The position numbers were made by a program, and so were the translations under genes. Shown one piece after another: positions 1-11,149 of a DNA stretch of 64,000 nucleotides. Source of the stretch: Hydractinia symbiolongicarpus (Eukaryota > Cnidaria > Hydrozoa > Anthoathecata > Hydractiniidae); NCBI RefSeq assembly GCF_029227915.1, contig NC_079876.1:27749828-27813827 (forward strand), written 5' to 3'. The notes beneath the pieces are model-generated. The model ran no database searches. It saw only the letters and a program-made list of their open reading frames with translations, and had not been told where the DNA came from. Within the stretch, counting starts at the first letter, position 1. Every line of letters starts with the position of its first letter.

Positions 1-780
1 ATATATTACAAAGTTTAGATATTTCAGAGAGTGAATACTTTAATGCCCTTTCGATCTCTCCGAATTCAGATTTTCAGGTTTATTTGAGACGGCCTCCTAA
101 TTCATGCTTAAAGTAAATAATTATTTTTCTGAAGGAATTCTTGCATGGCAAGCAAACATAGATATCCAACCTGTATTCAACCATTATAAAGTCATAACAA
201 ATATGTGCAAGTATCTTTCAAAATCAGAAGATGAATGTTCAAGAGCTATGAAACAGGCTCTATTAGAGACACGTGAAAATGGTGACAACAAGTATGAACA
301 AATGATTAAAATTGCAAAAGTGTTTTCCAATCATAGAGAGTACTCTGTTCAGGAAGCTGTGTATCATCTAATGCCAGAATTGTGGCTACGAAAAACATTT
401 CCCAAAGTAGTCTTTGCAAATAGCAATTCACCAGAAGATCGATTCAGAATGTGCAAAAGTAAAACAGAACTTGAAGAACTTCGGATGATAGTGTTGATAT
501 TTTCAAACCAAACATGCCTGATCGGTGTATGACAAGACCTGATGCAACTTTTAATAATGGAAAGTATGCTGTTTTAGATCAAATGTTTCATGCAGAATTA
601 TTAGCATGCTACTACTTAGACTCATCAAAAACTGAATCAAATGACAATGACAACCAACCAGTCATTCTGAATGATGAGGCCATGGAATCAAATCATATTC
701 CTTCTTCACATCCATCACCAATACCACTTATTAATTCTAAACAAAAACTCAAGTGCCGTAAGGTCCGTGCTTTTATTTGA
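1..780 (+). pseudogene. Helitron Rep-helicase linker region, frameshifted
   Basis: Reading frames at 1-112, 104-532 and 514-780 together give a typical Helitron linker region. Recognisable stretches are WQANIDIQPVFNHYK, YLSKSEDECSRAMKQAL, EYSVQEAVYHLMPELWLRK and RPDATFNNGKYAVLDQM. The text changes frame near position 110 and again near 515-530. The protein therefore enters from beyond the left edge and is interrupted twice here. The family is known for rolling-circle transposition; this copy cannot encode a full product. The frames are continuous enough in similarity to suggest fairly recent decay. Confidence 0.85.
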
Positions 781-885
781 TCCTACACTCCCAACCGGCA
801 CACCCAACCAGAAAAATATGCTCATCACTTACTGTTTTTATACTACCCATTTCGTTCTGAAAGTGAGTGAGACATTACTTACACA

Positions 886-2546
886 GTGAAGGTTGACCAA
901 CCAGAGGTTCTGAATGTTATCAACACAAGCAAACGAAAGCTGGAACCATTTGGTGAAATTGTTGATAAAGCATTTGCAAATTTTAGAGCTGACATGGATA
1001 CAAATCAGGAGGCGTTTGCACAACAGGAGAATGAAGAAGTTGACCACCTAGTATCAAGAGAAGAAAATAATTCAGAGAATGAAACAGAATCAACTTCTGC
1101 CAATTCATCTGCTCTGCCAAGAAACACTTCCATTGAAGTATCAGATGAAGAGATTAACAACAATAGATCTCTCAATGAAAAGCAACGGGAAGTATTCGAT
1201 ACAATATTTTTTTGGGCAAGATTTCACCAAGTGTTGTTGAACCTTTGTCTATATTTTTAACTGGTGAAGGTGGATGTGGAATATCTTATCTGTTCAAAAC
1301 AATATACAAATCACTCACTAAGTTATCAATTTACAAAGGTGATCATGCAGAAAAGCAGCGGGTATGTCTTCTAGCTGCAACTGGTGTAGCAGCTGTAAAT
1401 ATTGGAGGTACAACAGTTCACTCCTGTTTCGGAATACATGGAAACAGTTATTCTCCTCTCAGTGATAAAATGCGAACCCGTTTAGTAAGTTATCTGAAGT
1501 GTGCATTATCATCATTGATGAGATATCAATGGTTTCAAATACTCTTTTTTTAAACATTCATCAACGACTAATTGAAATATTTGGAGGTCCAAGCCGAATT
1601 CCTTTTGCTAGAAAAAGTGTTATAGTATGTGGTGATCTATATCAACTTCCTCCTGTTATGGGAAAGCGTGTTTACTCCAATGATGAATTTCTTGTTAGCA
1701 TATTGAAGTTATGGCAAAATTTCAAGTTGATAGAACTTACAAAAGTTATGCGTCAGAAAGGTGATGAACAACATAAGAACTTCAAATCTGACCAGTGAGG
1801 ATGAAAATATCTTGAAATCAGGGTTCATTGACGAGAATGATTCTAACTATCCAGTTAATGCACTACATTTGTTTGCAGAAAATCAGCCAGATCAAAAACA
1901 CAATGAGGGCATGTTGCAACGTGTAAATGCTTTTTTGTATAAAATAAATGCCATTGATGAAATACCAAATGACGTACCATCACATGTTATTGATGAAGCA
2001 CTGAACAGGAAACAAGCAGACACAGGTGGTTTGGCTAGGCAGTTGATTTTAAAGGTTGGAGCTAACTACAAACTTAGATATTGATGATGGATTAATCAAT
2101 GGTTGTATTGGAACAGTTTTTCATATTTTGTATCATGATAACTGTGTCCAAAAAATATATGTAAAGTGTGACAATTTTCAAACTCGTGCTCTTAAAATAT
2201 TGAGAGATCATTATGCTAGATTACACAAAGTTGTACCAATTAGGAGAACTGACACAGATATTAATGTCATAACAAAAAATTCTTCGCCAGGAATTAAAAG
2301 AACACAATTCCCACTTATGCTTTCTTGGGCATGTACTGTCCATAAAGTTCAAGGTTTAAGTTTGACCAAAGCATTAGTTTCAATTTAATCAGACAGACTC
2401 AATTCAATCCTGGTCAAGTTTATGTAGCTATTAGTCGCGTAACTTCCTTGAGTGGATTATATTTAACTGGTGAATTCAAACAGAAGGCAATCAAGGCTGA
2501 TAAACAGGCCTTTAAAGAGTATGAAAGATTAAGAATAGAATGTTAA
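886..2546 (+). pseudogene. PIF1-like helicase domain of Helitron, inactivated
   Basis: Superfamily 1 helicase motifs occur in order across frames 886-1260, 1212-1553, 1499-1798, 1761-2084 and 2056-2388, and a final frame to 2546. The start is LNEKQREVFDTI. The Walker A loop reads LTGEGGCGISYL, in which the invariant lysine of GKS/GKT is isoleucine (ATA). Walker B reads IIDEISMV, followed by VCGDLYQLPPV. Motif VI appears as SWACTVHKVQG and then GQVYVAISRV. At least four frameshifts and one stop separate the pieces. Loss of the Walker lysine and the frameshifts both argue for a dead gene. The stop at 2544-2546 lies in frame with the endonuclease that follows. Confidence 0.9.
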
Positions 2547-2570
2547 CTGCCACCTAAAGTTTTTTGTCCT

Positions 2571-3126
2571 TTGGAAGAATCCTCATTGGTGATTACTTTG
2601 TTGAATGTTAGATCATTATCAAAACATGCTATTGATATTGAACACGATGAGGAACTGAAAGAGTCAGATATATTGTGTCTAACTGAAACTCAATTGTTAC
2701 CTGACTATGATATGACTGAAGTATCTAGTCGATTCCCGATTTTGATATATGTCCTAATTCTGATGTGGATAGGTTCAAAAGTATTGCAATATGTTACAGG
2801 GATTGCCTAATTCCACATCTTTGTCATCTTTTTGTGATCATCTGTACGACCAATTAAGCACAGAAGATGTTCATATTTTACTAGGAGATTTCAACATTGA
2901 TTATTTGAGCCCAAGTGCACATAGACTAGAAGAAGTTTTAAGCAACTATACTATAATTGTACATGAGCCAACTCATATTGACGGTTCTCTTCTTGATCAT
3001 GTTTATGTTCACAATAATGTATTTAACCATGCTGAAATTGAAACTGCAGTGAAATGCGTTTATTTTTCAGATCACGACGCTGTGAAGATCAGGTTAATGT
3101 GTAAATGTGAGGATGATCGAGGATAA
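2571..3126 (+). pseudogene. EEP (AP-endonuclease-like) domain at helicase C-terminus
   Basis: Two frames (2571-2810 and 2791-3126) carry the signature residues of the endonuclease/exonuclease/phosphatase fold: the Asn of LLNVRSL, the Glu of CLTETQL, then LLGDFNID, LLDHVYV and SDHDAVKI. The middle of the domain is shortened and shifted between about 2745 and 2800, so it is internally deleted. The first part is in the same frame as the helicase end and is separated from it by a single TAA at 2544-2546. This fits an ancestral helicase-endonuclease fusion. A non-LTR retrotransposon endonuclease has similar motifs, but the position directly after a Helitron helicase favours the Helentron assignment. 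Confidence 0.8.
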
Positions 3127-5090
3127 TACAAGTTTGGGCAATGAATAAAAGAAGTCAATAGTAATGAACAATTAAAACAACAACAAGTTAGATGAAAAAC
3201 AATTCAGTGAATATATCGACAAAGACAGAAGTGGGTGGGGTGTTTTTTTACTTTATTACTTTTTGTTTTAATTATTAATAATGTATCTATTTATTTGTTA
3301 TTATATAATAATAAAAATTCTGTATCAATACAATTTTAAAATAGAAAAGGATTACCACGTAAATAATACAACTTACAATTTATGCTATGCTAGAATTTAG
3401 TTTGTTTGGTAGTGTAATTATAACACAGCGTTATCGTCCCTAATTCTACATATAGCGACTTAGCATTTTTTCTTCAAAACAAAACCTTTCTAAAAATCGC
3501 CCCGCAGTATGGCACTGTTAAAATATAAATTATTGAAAAGATTTAAAATTCACGGAATTCACATCACTATTAATGCGATAGCGAAAATGAAATGATGAAA
3601 TGTACGTACACTACTTGCTTCTTTGACAAGAAGAACTTTACTTGAATTTCAAGTTAGTATGACAGTTCTATTGTGAAATTATCCATCGTAACATCTTTCT
3701 GCACTCCGTATGTTTTATGCAAGACATCTTGAGTTTAACTAAGACTGAAGCATAATTTTGACATAATATGTCACGTGCAATAAAATATGTGCCCCTTAAA
3801 GTTATACCCCCAACATGCAAATTCGAGCGGCATGGCAAGAGTATTGATGATAATTAACTTCAATTCCATCTTATCTTACTGTTTTGTACTATTGTTGGAT
3901 TCGTTTAATAGGTTAACATGAAATCCATTCGTGCACTAACGTCAGTACTATATGGATAGTTATGAACTTCTAATCGATCATTGAAGACTAAGAAAATTTA
4001 GCGACAGGCGAGATTACCAGAATTGAATAAGATGCTTTTTTACTGTCTTTGTAATGTTGGAATCCGCTGTATCAATGTTCCGAAAAAGTTAACATTGGTT
4101 CCTGTTGTGCGTTATCGTATTTTTGATTTAATTTCATCAACATCCACTATAATTTTTCAGAAAATGTTTAATTGGTACAAAGTTGATAAAAAATGAACTA
4201 GTGAATGTTTAACGTCCTTGTTTCGAATGCGTCAGTCTGAGTTCTCAAACTATATCCTACTACATGGACCTGCGTTTTTTCTCTTGTGTTTTCTTGAATT
4301 CTGATTTGTACCACATTATCGCAACAAAATGTAATCTCAGTGTAAAATTACTGCGAAAGTGGCAAAACATTTTAACCAGCATATAATTTGGTTACGATTG
4401 GCGTTATACTGTCTCGCTGTCTTGTAACTAAAAATAGGCAGCTAATAGAACTGACCAACTGAAGCGATCCAAAAACGAATCCAAGGCTATAAGACTCTAA
4501 CGTAAATTTTTGTTACGCGATATTATCAACTCCTTAATCAAACAATAGAATAATTCCTATCCCTATCATGACAGTTAATTCTCGTTAAGAATTATTGAAA
4601 TGGTCATTCGCGAAAGTTTAAAACGTTTAAGAGGCCATTTGCGAAAGTTTTTTTTTCTTAATTTCGCGAGCTTTTTGACTTGCAAAAGTTTCTTTCAAAG
4701 TAGTGCAAAAAACTATAGGATGTGAGTAGTTATAAGGGTTTTACTGTGACCTTGAAACTAGTTCAGCATACCAATATTTTCAGTTACACTTCGGGGACAG
4801 TCCTGCAAAGGTAGTATGGTTTTGTGGAAAAATTATTTTTTGACATCCCTTTTCATATTTTTGGGGGCGAATACCTTGTCTGTTAATCGCTGAAAGTTCG
4901 ACGCACGAAATAGAGCGTTTGGTATCAGCGCAAATTTCGTGTGCACATCAAGTTTGTAAAGTAAACTGTGTGTGCAATCGCACCCCTCTTGTCATTCTTG
5001 CTACTACACCGATCGGATAGCACGACACAGAATAAGCGCTTTGCGCGCGCCACAATTTTCTAAGACATCCGTGCAGTTATTTTTAAATAA
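3127..5090. other. Non-coding AT-rich stretch
   Basis: No convincing open frame or RNA gene seen. Repeated short blocks containing 'gcgaaagttt' occur near 4605-4650, which hints at another old repeat. Otherwise I see nothing I can name. Confidence 0.4.
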
Positions 5091-5221
5091 TCTCTATAAT
5101 GATAGCCGTATTCTGTCTGTCTGTCCGTCCGCGAGAATAGGGTCGTGACAACGGACATACGAAATAGCGTAAAAATCAAGGACGGGCAACCCCGTGGATT
5201 TTTCCACGGGTTAACGACTAG
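5091..5221 (+). mobile_element. Helitron-like non-autonomous mini-element, copy A
   Basis: It begins TCTCTATAAT directly after an A and ends in CTAG directly before a T, the boundary pattern of canonical Helitrons. Eleven bases before the end sits a hairpin, CCCGTGGA-TTTT-TCCACGGG. A short GTCT/GTCC run lies near the 5' end. No coding capacity. The same ends recur at 5222, 17531, 30022 (minus) and, degraded, 34154. Confidence 0.7.
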
Positions 5222-5348
5222 TCTCTTTAATAATAGCGGTCGTCTGTCTGTCTGTCCGCGAGAATAGCGTCTTGCAAACGGGCACGCGAAATAGCGTGTA
5301 AATCAAGGACGGGCAACCCCGTGGATTTTTCCACGGGCTAACAACTAG
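5222..5348 (+). mobile_element. Helitron-like mini-element, copy B (abuts copy A)
   Basis: It starts TCTCTTTAATAATAG at the base following copy A and ends with the same hairpin and CTAACAACTAG. A GTCTGTCTGTCTGTCC run follows the 5' end. No spacer separates A from B, so they are in head-to-tail tandem. Confidence 0.7.
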
Positions 5349-5400
5349 TCTATATTATAATGCGTGTATATACGTCTGTCACGCAAAATTAGTGCGCATG
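5349..5400 (+). mobile_element. Helitron-like mini-element, copy C (5' part only)
   Basis: It starts TCTATATTATAATGCG right after the CTAG of copy B and shares the CACGCAAAAT segment with the copy at 17531. No hairpin or CTAG end follows, so it is truncated. The right boundary is approximate. Confidence 0.55.
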
Positions 5401-6171
5401 TGCTAACTAAAAAGCTCGGTATCTTTTTGCGCTATAGTCGACTGGAAATGAGCCTTTACAGGGAATAATCTTCGTAGGTTTAACCGCCATCCGAAAATAA
5501 AATCCTATAAAAAATTTTTATTTTTATTCTGGATCGTTCACGGAAATATGTTCTTGTAAAAGTTAACCCCTTTAAGACTACATTTTCTGCTCCTGTTTTT
5601 TCGTATTTATTTTTATATACAGGTGAGTGAACATTGCACGGGAGAAAGTTCACTACATCATACTGGGAGATCAGCAGAAGGGTCACGAAAAAACGCATAG
5701 GAATGCCGTACAGGATCGCCGCATTCTTACCCCGACCCTTGACCGCAACCTTTTCTATATTTCTCCGTTATAAAAAAAGGGACCAGAACATATAACAAAT
5801 ACAAGATATGTAGTTTATTATAATGGTTGCAATAATGGCAGAAAATTCTTGCCGTTGACTAAACAAAAATCACCTGTTGATAATAGGAGGAACAAGATGC
5901 GAAAATAGATTTCAAGTTTAACATTTACGGTTTAGCATATTAGGGTGAAACATACTAACAAAACGAATTAACAAAAAACAGATAAGCAAAAAGGTTTTAA
6001 AACATTCTAAAGAAAAATTTGTTTACTAGTCAAAGATTATTGCTAGTTTCAGTTTATAGATTTCGAAAAGACACCATAACTCAAAAAAAGAAAAAAATGT
6101 ACTTTAGATAGCCAGTCTCTATGTACATAAAAATAAAATCAGTAAAAAACACAACTCCCTTAATGTTAGGG
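5401..6171. other. Non-coding stretch downstream of the OB-fold gene
   Basis: No convincing gene. The part next to 6171 probably includes the 3' untranslated region of the minus-strand OB-fold gene; I could not pick a polyadenylation site with confidence. Confidence 0.35.
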
Positions 6172-7572
6172 TTAAAGATAGTTCTTGAAAATAAAACAGA
6201 CACAGACATCGTTTCTGTTGATAACTACTTTCGTAATTTCATCTTTTAGAAAAGATTTAGTGATTTGATCATCATCATTACCATCCACGCCCATCTTTTC
6301 TGCATATTGCTGAAGCTGACTTGAGTAGACTTGAACTACCTTGCCATCATCAAAAGTGATCCGCACATTACGAATAACAGCTAATGAAGAATAACGACAG
6401 CTTATACCACACTTGCATTTGTAAAAATTTGTTTGAATAGCTGGGGAGGCAATTTTTCCACATTTGCATCTGAGTTGATTAGCAAAAGAATTAAACCTGG
6501 CAATTGGAAAATTCTTCCTCGTAAACAATTCAAAGTGTGGTTTTTTAGCTTTGCACAACGCTTTTGATTTCTTAGTAGTAGACATGGTACTTATGATGAT
6601 TTCTTTGTGACCAGCAGTTTCCACTTCTCTTACAAGAACATTCCCAACTTCATAAGTTCCACTATCCTTTATATCATCAATAAAGTCATTCCACAGTGTC
6701 AGTTGTAACAGACCAGTAGCATTATTGACATAAACATCCTTCTTAGAAGAGTTTAACAAGCTGATACTGGTACTGCAACAATTTGTGATGTTGATGAAAC
6801 CAGTCACTGAAACCACCTGTCTATCATACCGCTTTCAAGGATCCCCTTGACCACCACTTCATTGGCAAGTGTTGTGGAACACTGTTTATAACTGAAGTCG
6901 GTTTTTTCAAGATTTATGATCGATGTTCTACGGTTGACCTCAATATCAGTGACACTATTGTCCCGAAAATTAGCTTTCCGTTTAAATCCTGATATTTTCA
7001 CAGGTGATTTTTGTTCAGATGCCAAATCAAAAGATTTCTTTGCATCAACATTGAATGACACTCCACCAAATAATTCTTTCTTTGTTTGCAAAGTAAAATT
7101 GAAATATTGCGTATCAGACCGCTTTGCTTTCTTCACAGGAGATACATTGGGGACATAGCTGGCGAGCTCTAAAAACAGAACATAAGGGGAAAATGAAAAG
7201 CTTCAATTCAATGAGAAATACATTGTTATGATGAATAACAATTTATAATTTAAAAACATGTATAACACAATACGAAGTTAAAAAAACAAATCTAGATGTA
7301 CTATTTTATTTAAACAGACAATTCTTACTTAAATGACCTTTTGTCAGTTAGGAACTGAAATTATTGCTTTGGATAAGAACGTAATAATTTTAAATGCAGT
7401 AAAAATTCCTGAAATTTTGACCTTTTCCCCAAGACTTCCTGATCTAATTTAGCCTGTAGTGAGTAAACTGAACACTCTGCCTTCTTTTTCTTGATTACAT
7501 ACCATGGAATTTGGGATTAAATAAGAAGTAAAACAAACCTTCTTGCTTTTTTGTGTCCTCTTTTGCAGCCAT
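6172..7572 (-). CDS. RPA-like OB-fold / zinc-ribbon single-strand DNA-binding protein
   Basis: Two exons are supported. Exon 1 is 7572-7539 (starts ATG, encodes MAAKEDTKKQE and one extra base, donor GTTTGT). Exon 2 begins at 7168 after TTTTTAG and continues in phase as ELASYVPNVSPVKKAKR. The protein then shows a first OB-like block (QYFNFTLQTKKELFGGVSF), a second OB-like block ending LTLWNDFIDDI...YEVGNVLVREVE, and a zinc-ribbon pattern with CKCGK and later CKCGISC, as in the C-terminal part of RPA1. A frame change lies between 6838 and 6816. Removing a 23-base GT...AG segment (6838-6816) restores the frame exactly, but that is too short for a normal animal intron, so it may instead be a small insertion. 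RPA1-like genes are carried by some Helitrons; whether this one is transposon-borne or cellular is unresolved. Total length would be about 340 residues. Confidence 0.6.
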
Positions 7573-8388
7573 ACTGTAAGCCCTTTACTTCCCTAATACT
7601 TGTGTGGACACTACCACGTAAGCAGAAACCAGATCTTATATTCAAAAACCGTGGGTAAAAGTTGTATTCATATTTTTACAAAACCATGCAACCATACAGA
7701 TGCATCCAGCCAAAGCTGAAAATTAACCCCCGCTTTAATTTACCCATAATGCGCTGGCGAATTGGGGGTGAACATGTCAAGTTTGGGGTTTTGGCGGGAG
7801 TTAATCTGCCCCCGACTCTTCTCTTCAGCCTTTTCAGCCTAAAAGTTTTTTGAACCGTTTACTCATATTGTTTCTCAGCCTTATACCAAATACCACCACA
7901 CTTTTCTGGATCTTTCAAAAAAAATTAAAAATATGGTTGGAGATATTCAAATTTAGCCAGGCTACGATTATTGCATCGCCAAAGCACCACATGTCTCGAT
8001 TTTAATTCGAGGCATTACTGCATCACCAGGGCCTGTTACGCTTTTTATATTTGGACGGCCTTTCTCTCAATTTAAGCGATTAACGAATGACTAACATTGT
8101 TCAAAGGTTTTACATCTGCCACATCGGTGCTACGCTTGTATTTAGTAAAAAGTCGAAGTGGAAAAGCAAGAGCCAAATACTATGTTTATGTGCGAATAAG
8201 AATAGCTAAAGATCGTCCCCAGACCACATAACGCGCTTTCTTAGGTATTCGCCATGCGCCGGGCTTTAAAAATAAGTGGTCCTGCGTCCCGAAAATTTCG
8301 TCTACATAAAAAGTAATCCACTTAAGTTATGAAAATATACTGCCTGCCTGCAAGGGCTTTTCATTTCGATTTTAGACGTAATGAAAAA
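7573..8388. other. Non-coding stretch upstream of the OB-fold gene
   Basis: It contains the presumed promoter of the minus-strand OB-fold gene just right of 7572. Frames here (for example 7662-7853) have no recognisable content. I see no named element. Confidence 0.35.
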
Positions 8389-8521
8389 CTTGTAATAACT
8401 CGAACTATTTTTACTTATCAGGCAAAGTTCGAGTTATCGAATGCCCTGGTAAGTCGAACATTCGACAACTCGAACTTTTTTTTGGTCCCTTAGAGGTTCG
8501 AGTTATCGGGAGTGTACTGCA
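8388..8521 (-). repeat. Terminal region of a pogo/Tigger-like DNA transposon
   Basis: Read on the minus strand it begins CAGTACACTCCCGATAACTC and continues with several spaced repeats of AACTCGAAC. The combination of a CAGT start and AACTCGAA subterminal repeats resembles ends of pogo/Tigger-type Tc1-mariner elements. A matching opposite end was not found nearby, so this looks like a solitary or truncated end. Confidence 0.45.
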
Positions 8522-8787
8522 ATTTGGTGAATAGTAAAATAAATTTTTGCAAGAACTTAATTTTTGTGTATTTTGATAAAATTTGTCATTTTCTGTTGTG
8601 GTATTATAATTTTATTACTATTGCTGCTCAGAAAGATAAGGCAGATTTACGAATATAAAATTTTCTTGCGGTCTGTGTTTTGTTTTTCCCTGTTAGTGTA
8701 ATTTCAATTAGATATTAAATTTTCTTTTATAGTTTTACATTATATTTTGATATAAACTTAAATAAAAAGAATAAATACCCTATAAAC

Positions 8788-10629
8788 ATGGGCATGGAAA
8801 AATATGATTTAGATACTAAGAAAGCAGTTGGTCGTGGAGCATTTGGGTATCATTGTTTTTGTATGATTTGTATACACTTACAATTTATAATTATTTGAAA
8901 TTATGATTCTTTTTTTTAATATCTGTTTGGTCATTATGAATCGATAGTGTACATTCCATTACATTACAAGTTTGAAAGAATGCTATTTCTCACAGTGGAA
9001 TGGTCTCCTTTATCATAGTTATTACGCCAAATCTCAAAATCATTTCACTCGCGTCCTACAGCGTTTTACCATTAAAAGCGCTGGAACCTAGCAATATCGG
9101 AAAATTGTTGCTAATGAGTGGGTCCCTTTCTAATCTAAACGATCTCCCTATTCTCCAAGTAGGTCTTCATTCGAAAATTAAATGGTGCCTTTTTTATGGT
9201 TATAGATAATGGCTTATCACAGAAGAAAGGTTTTCTAAACTTTGTTGGTGCTTTAAGCCAAATTGGGTTGATAGGAGACCTAGCATCCTTTTGATTGAAT
9301 ACATACATTAAATTATAGGTGATGATCTGTAAAATAATTTAGACTATTCTCTATGTCATCTTAGTCACGATATTGTATCTTTATGTTATTAACTTATGAT
9401 TTTATTTGTATACATTGCTCTATATTTATACCAAAGAAAGAGCGACCATAAGGAAATTATCATCAAACAAATTACAATTGATGATTTAACGACACATCAA
9501 CGGAAGGGCGTTATGAATGAGATTGAAGTCACTGCTATGTTTAACCATCCCAATATTATCAAGTACCATGAATATTTTGTTGAAGATAAAACCTTTAATA
9601 TAGTCATGGATTATGAACCAGGTTTGTTTGTAATTTAGAAAAAGATATGATATCAGAATGTTAAAGGGCTTGAGCAACCACCTAGGGGACCAGTATGTTT
9701 ACTCAAACGATATTACTGCAAACTGATAGATGATCTCAAGTTAAAGAATTGACACCAAAAATGCCTAACATAAGCAAATGAGTGTAACCTCAGAATTACA
9801 TCAGTTTTGCCTCTGTATTACAGATGATAATAAAGTATGTGTATATGTTAACAGGTCCAAGAATATTGATTATAAAAAGTGTCTAATATTTTCCTTAATT
9901 AATTAATTTTTACACCATTGTGAAATCAGGAGAACGGTAATACAAATTTACATAAAAAGCAAAATAAGCAGTATTAGGATATCTTTTTGATATATTAAGT
10001 TATTGTATTTTAAGTTGCAACCCAATGTAAAAGTCTATAAAAAATATCTAGAGTGTCTACATTGTTACATTTTTTATTCTTTTCTTTTTTTAAGGTGGAA
10101 ATTTGTTCGACTGTTTACAGCAGAGATATGATGCTGGAAGAAGAGGTAGGTAGAATCCTCAAAATCTCGTACTAACCTCAAGAATAATCAATTTTCTTTC
10201 GTAACAAAACAAAAAAGAGGATTTTTTTTCTATTCGAAGAAAAAATTTTATCATATATTATTTCTAAAATATTTGCATAGTGTTTTGCACCTAATAAGAA
10301 AGTATACATAAATTAAATTCATAAAACTTTGGCATGGTTTACTTCACTGCGCAGTTATCCCTTAACTATTTTAAACTTTTTCATATTTGACAAGACTATT
10401 TTTATTTCAACTTTGTGGTTGTTTAATATTTCTTATTTTAAATTATATTTTTTGTTTTGTTTTAGGAAGTTTTTTGGTCAAATAGCATAAAATAGCATCA
10501 CATCCATACCCACAACATACTACATCGCGATATAAAAACACACAATATTTTGTTGGACAGAAGAAAAAGAGTGGCAAAAATGTGTGATTTATGGATATCA
10601 AAATATCTCCCAAAGACGAACGCCATGAC
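8788..10629 (+). pseudogene. NEK-family (NEK8/NEK9-like) protein kinase fragment, decayed
   Basis: Exon-like pieces of a kinase domain occur in order. 8788-8846 encodes MGMEKYDLDTKKAVGRGAFG, a glycine-rich loop followed by donor GTATCA. About 9430-9620 encodes QRKSDHKEIIIKQITIDD (the catalytic Lys of IIIKQ) and HPNIIKYHEYF...MDYEPG. 10095-10145 encodes GGNLFDCLQQRYDAGRR between a good acceptor and donor. About 10467-10629 encodes HHIHTHNILHRDIKTHNILL. Damage is clear. The piece before HHIHTHN is frameshifted with a stop, no acceptor AG lies at the expected start of the second exon, and the metal-binding DFG is replaced by DLW (CDLWISKYL). Nothing after the activation segment is present. NEK8/9 kinases act at cilia and in mitosis, but this copy should not be functional. 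Confidence 0.75.
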
Positions 10630-10664
10630 AGTTGGTTTCTTTATTTATTTTTCTCTTGTTACTT

Positions 10665-10795
10665 GACAGGGTTCCCACGCCTCCTAAAAACCCTAAAAAA
10701 TCCTAAAAAAATAAAATCCTTGTAAATAATCCTAAAATATCCTAAAATTTCCTGACTTTTTACAAATACTCCTAAAAATCTCCTAAATCTTTTAG
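10665..10795. repeat. CCTAAAAA-type imperfect short repeats
   Basis: About ten variants of TCCTAAAA or CCTAAAAT occur in 130 bp, on the right border of the kinase remnant. The origin is unknown; it may be the end of an uncharacterised element. It is not the usual TTAGGG telomere unit. Confidence 0.5.
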
Positions 10796-11149
10796 AGAAG
10801 AACTATTTAGAAAACTTTATTTGTATAATGTTGCGTTTGTAGTCTTTCTAGTGCCTTTCCCCTTACAGCGCTTGGGGGTTTTCTCTGTGTGCGTACGCCA
10901 TTGGCTCGTTTCTGTACACATGCGCACAGTCACACAACTGGTGTGTAGATTGGGCGTAGGCGAACAGATGTGCAGTGAAGACTTATCAACACGTGTTATC
11001 AGTGATATTGACACCTTTGTAGTTTGGGCTTATTTATTAGTATTTTGGTAATTTTGTGAACCTGGGAATATTGTGTAATTTGAGCAAATTCAAGAAAAAA
11101 CGATATATTCGACTTTATTTTGTTTACTTGGATCACCTTATTTCGTTAC

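Larger units (their letters stand above)
1..3126 (+). mobile_element. Decayed Helitron/Helentron-type transposon (helicase + endonuclease part)
   Basis: Coding remnants run in one direction from the left edge: the region linking Rep to helicase (about 1-780), an acidic linker and PIF1-like helicase (about 886-2546), and an apurinic-endonuclease-like EEP domain (2571-3126). This domain order, with an endonuclease after the helicase, is characteristic of animal Helentrons and some Helitrons. The Rep (HUH) domain would lie left of the window and is not seen. The reading frame changes several times and contains stops, so the copy is dead. Neither terminus is recognised in the window. Confidence 0.85.
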
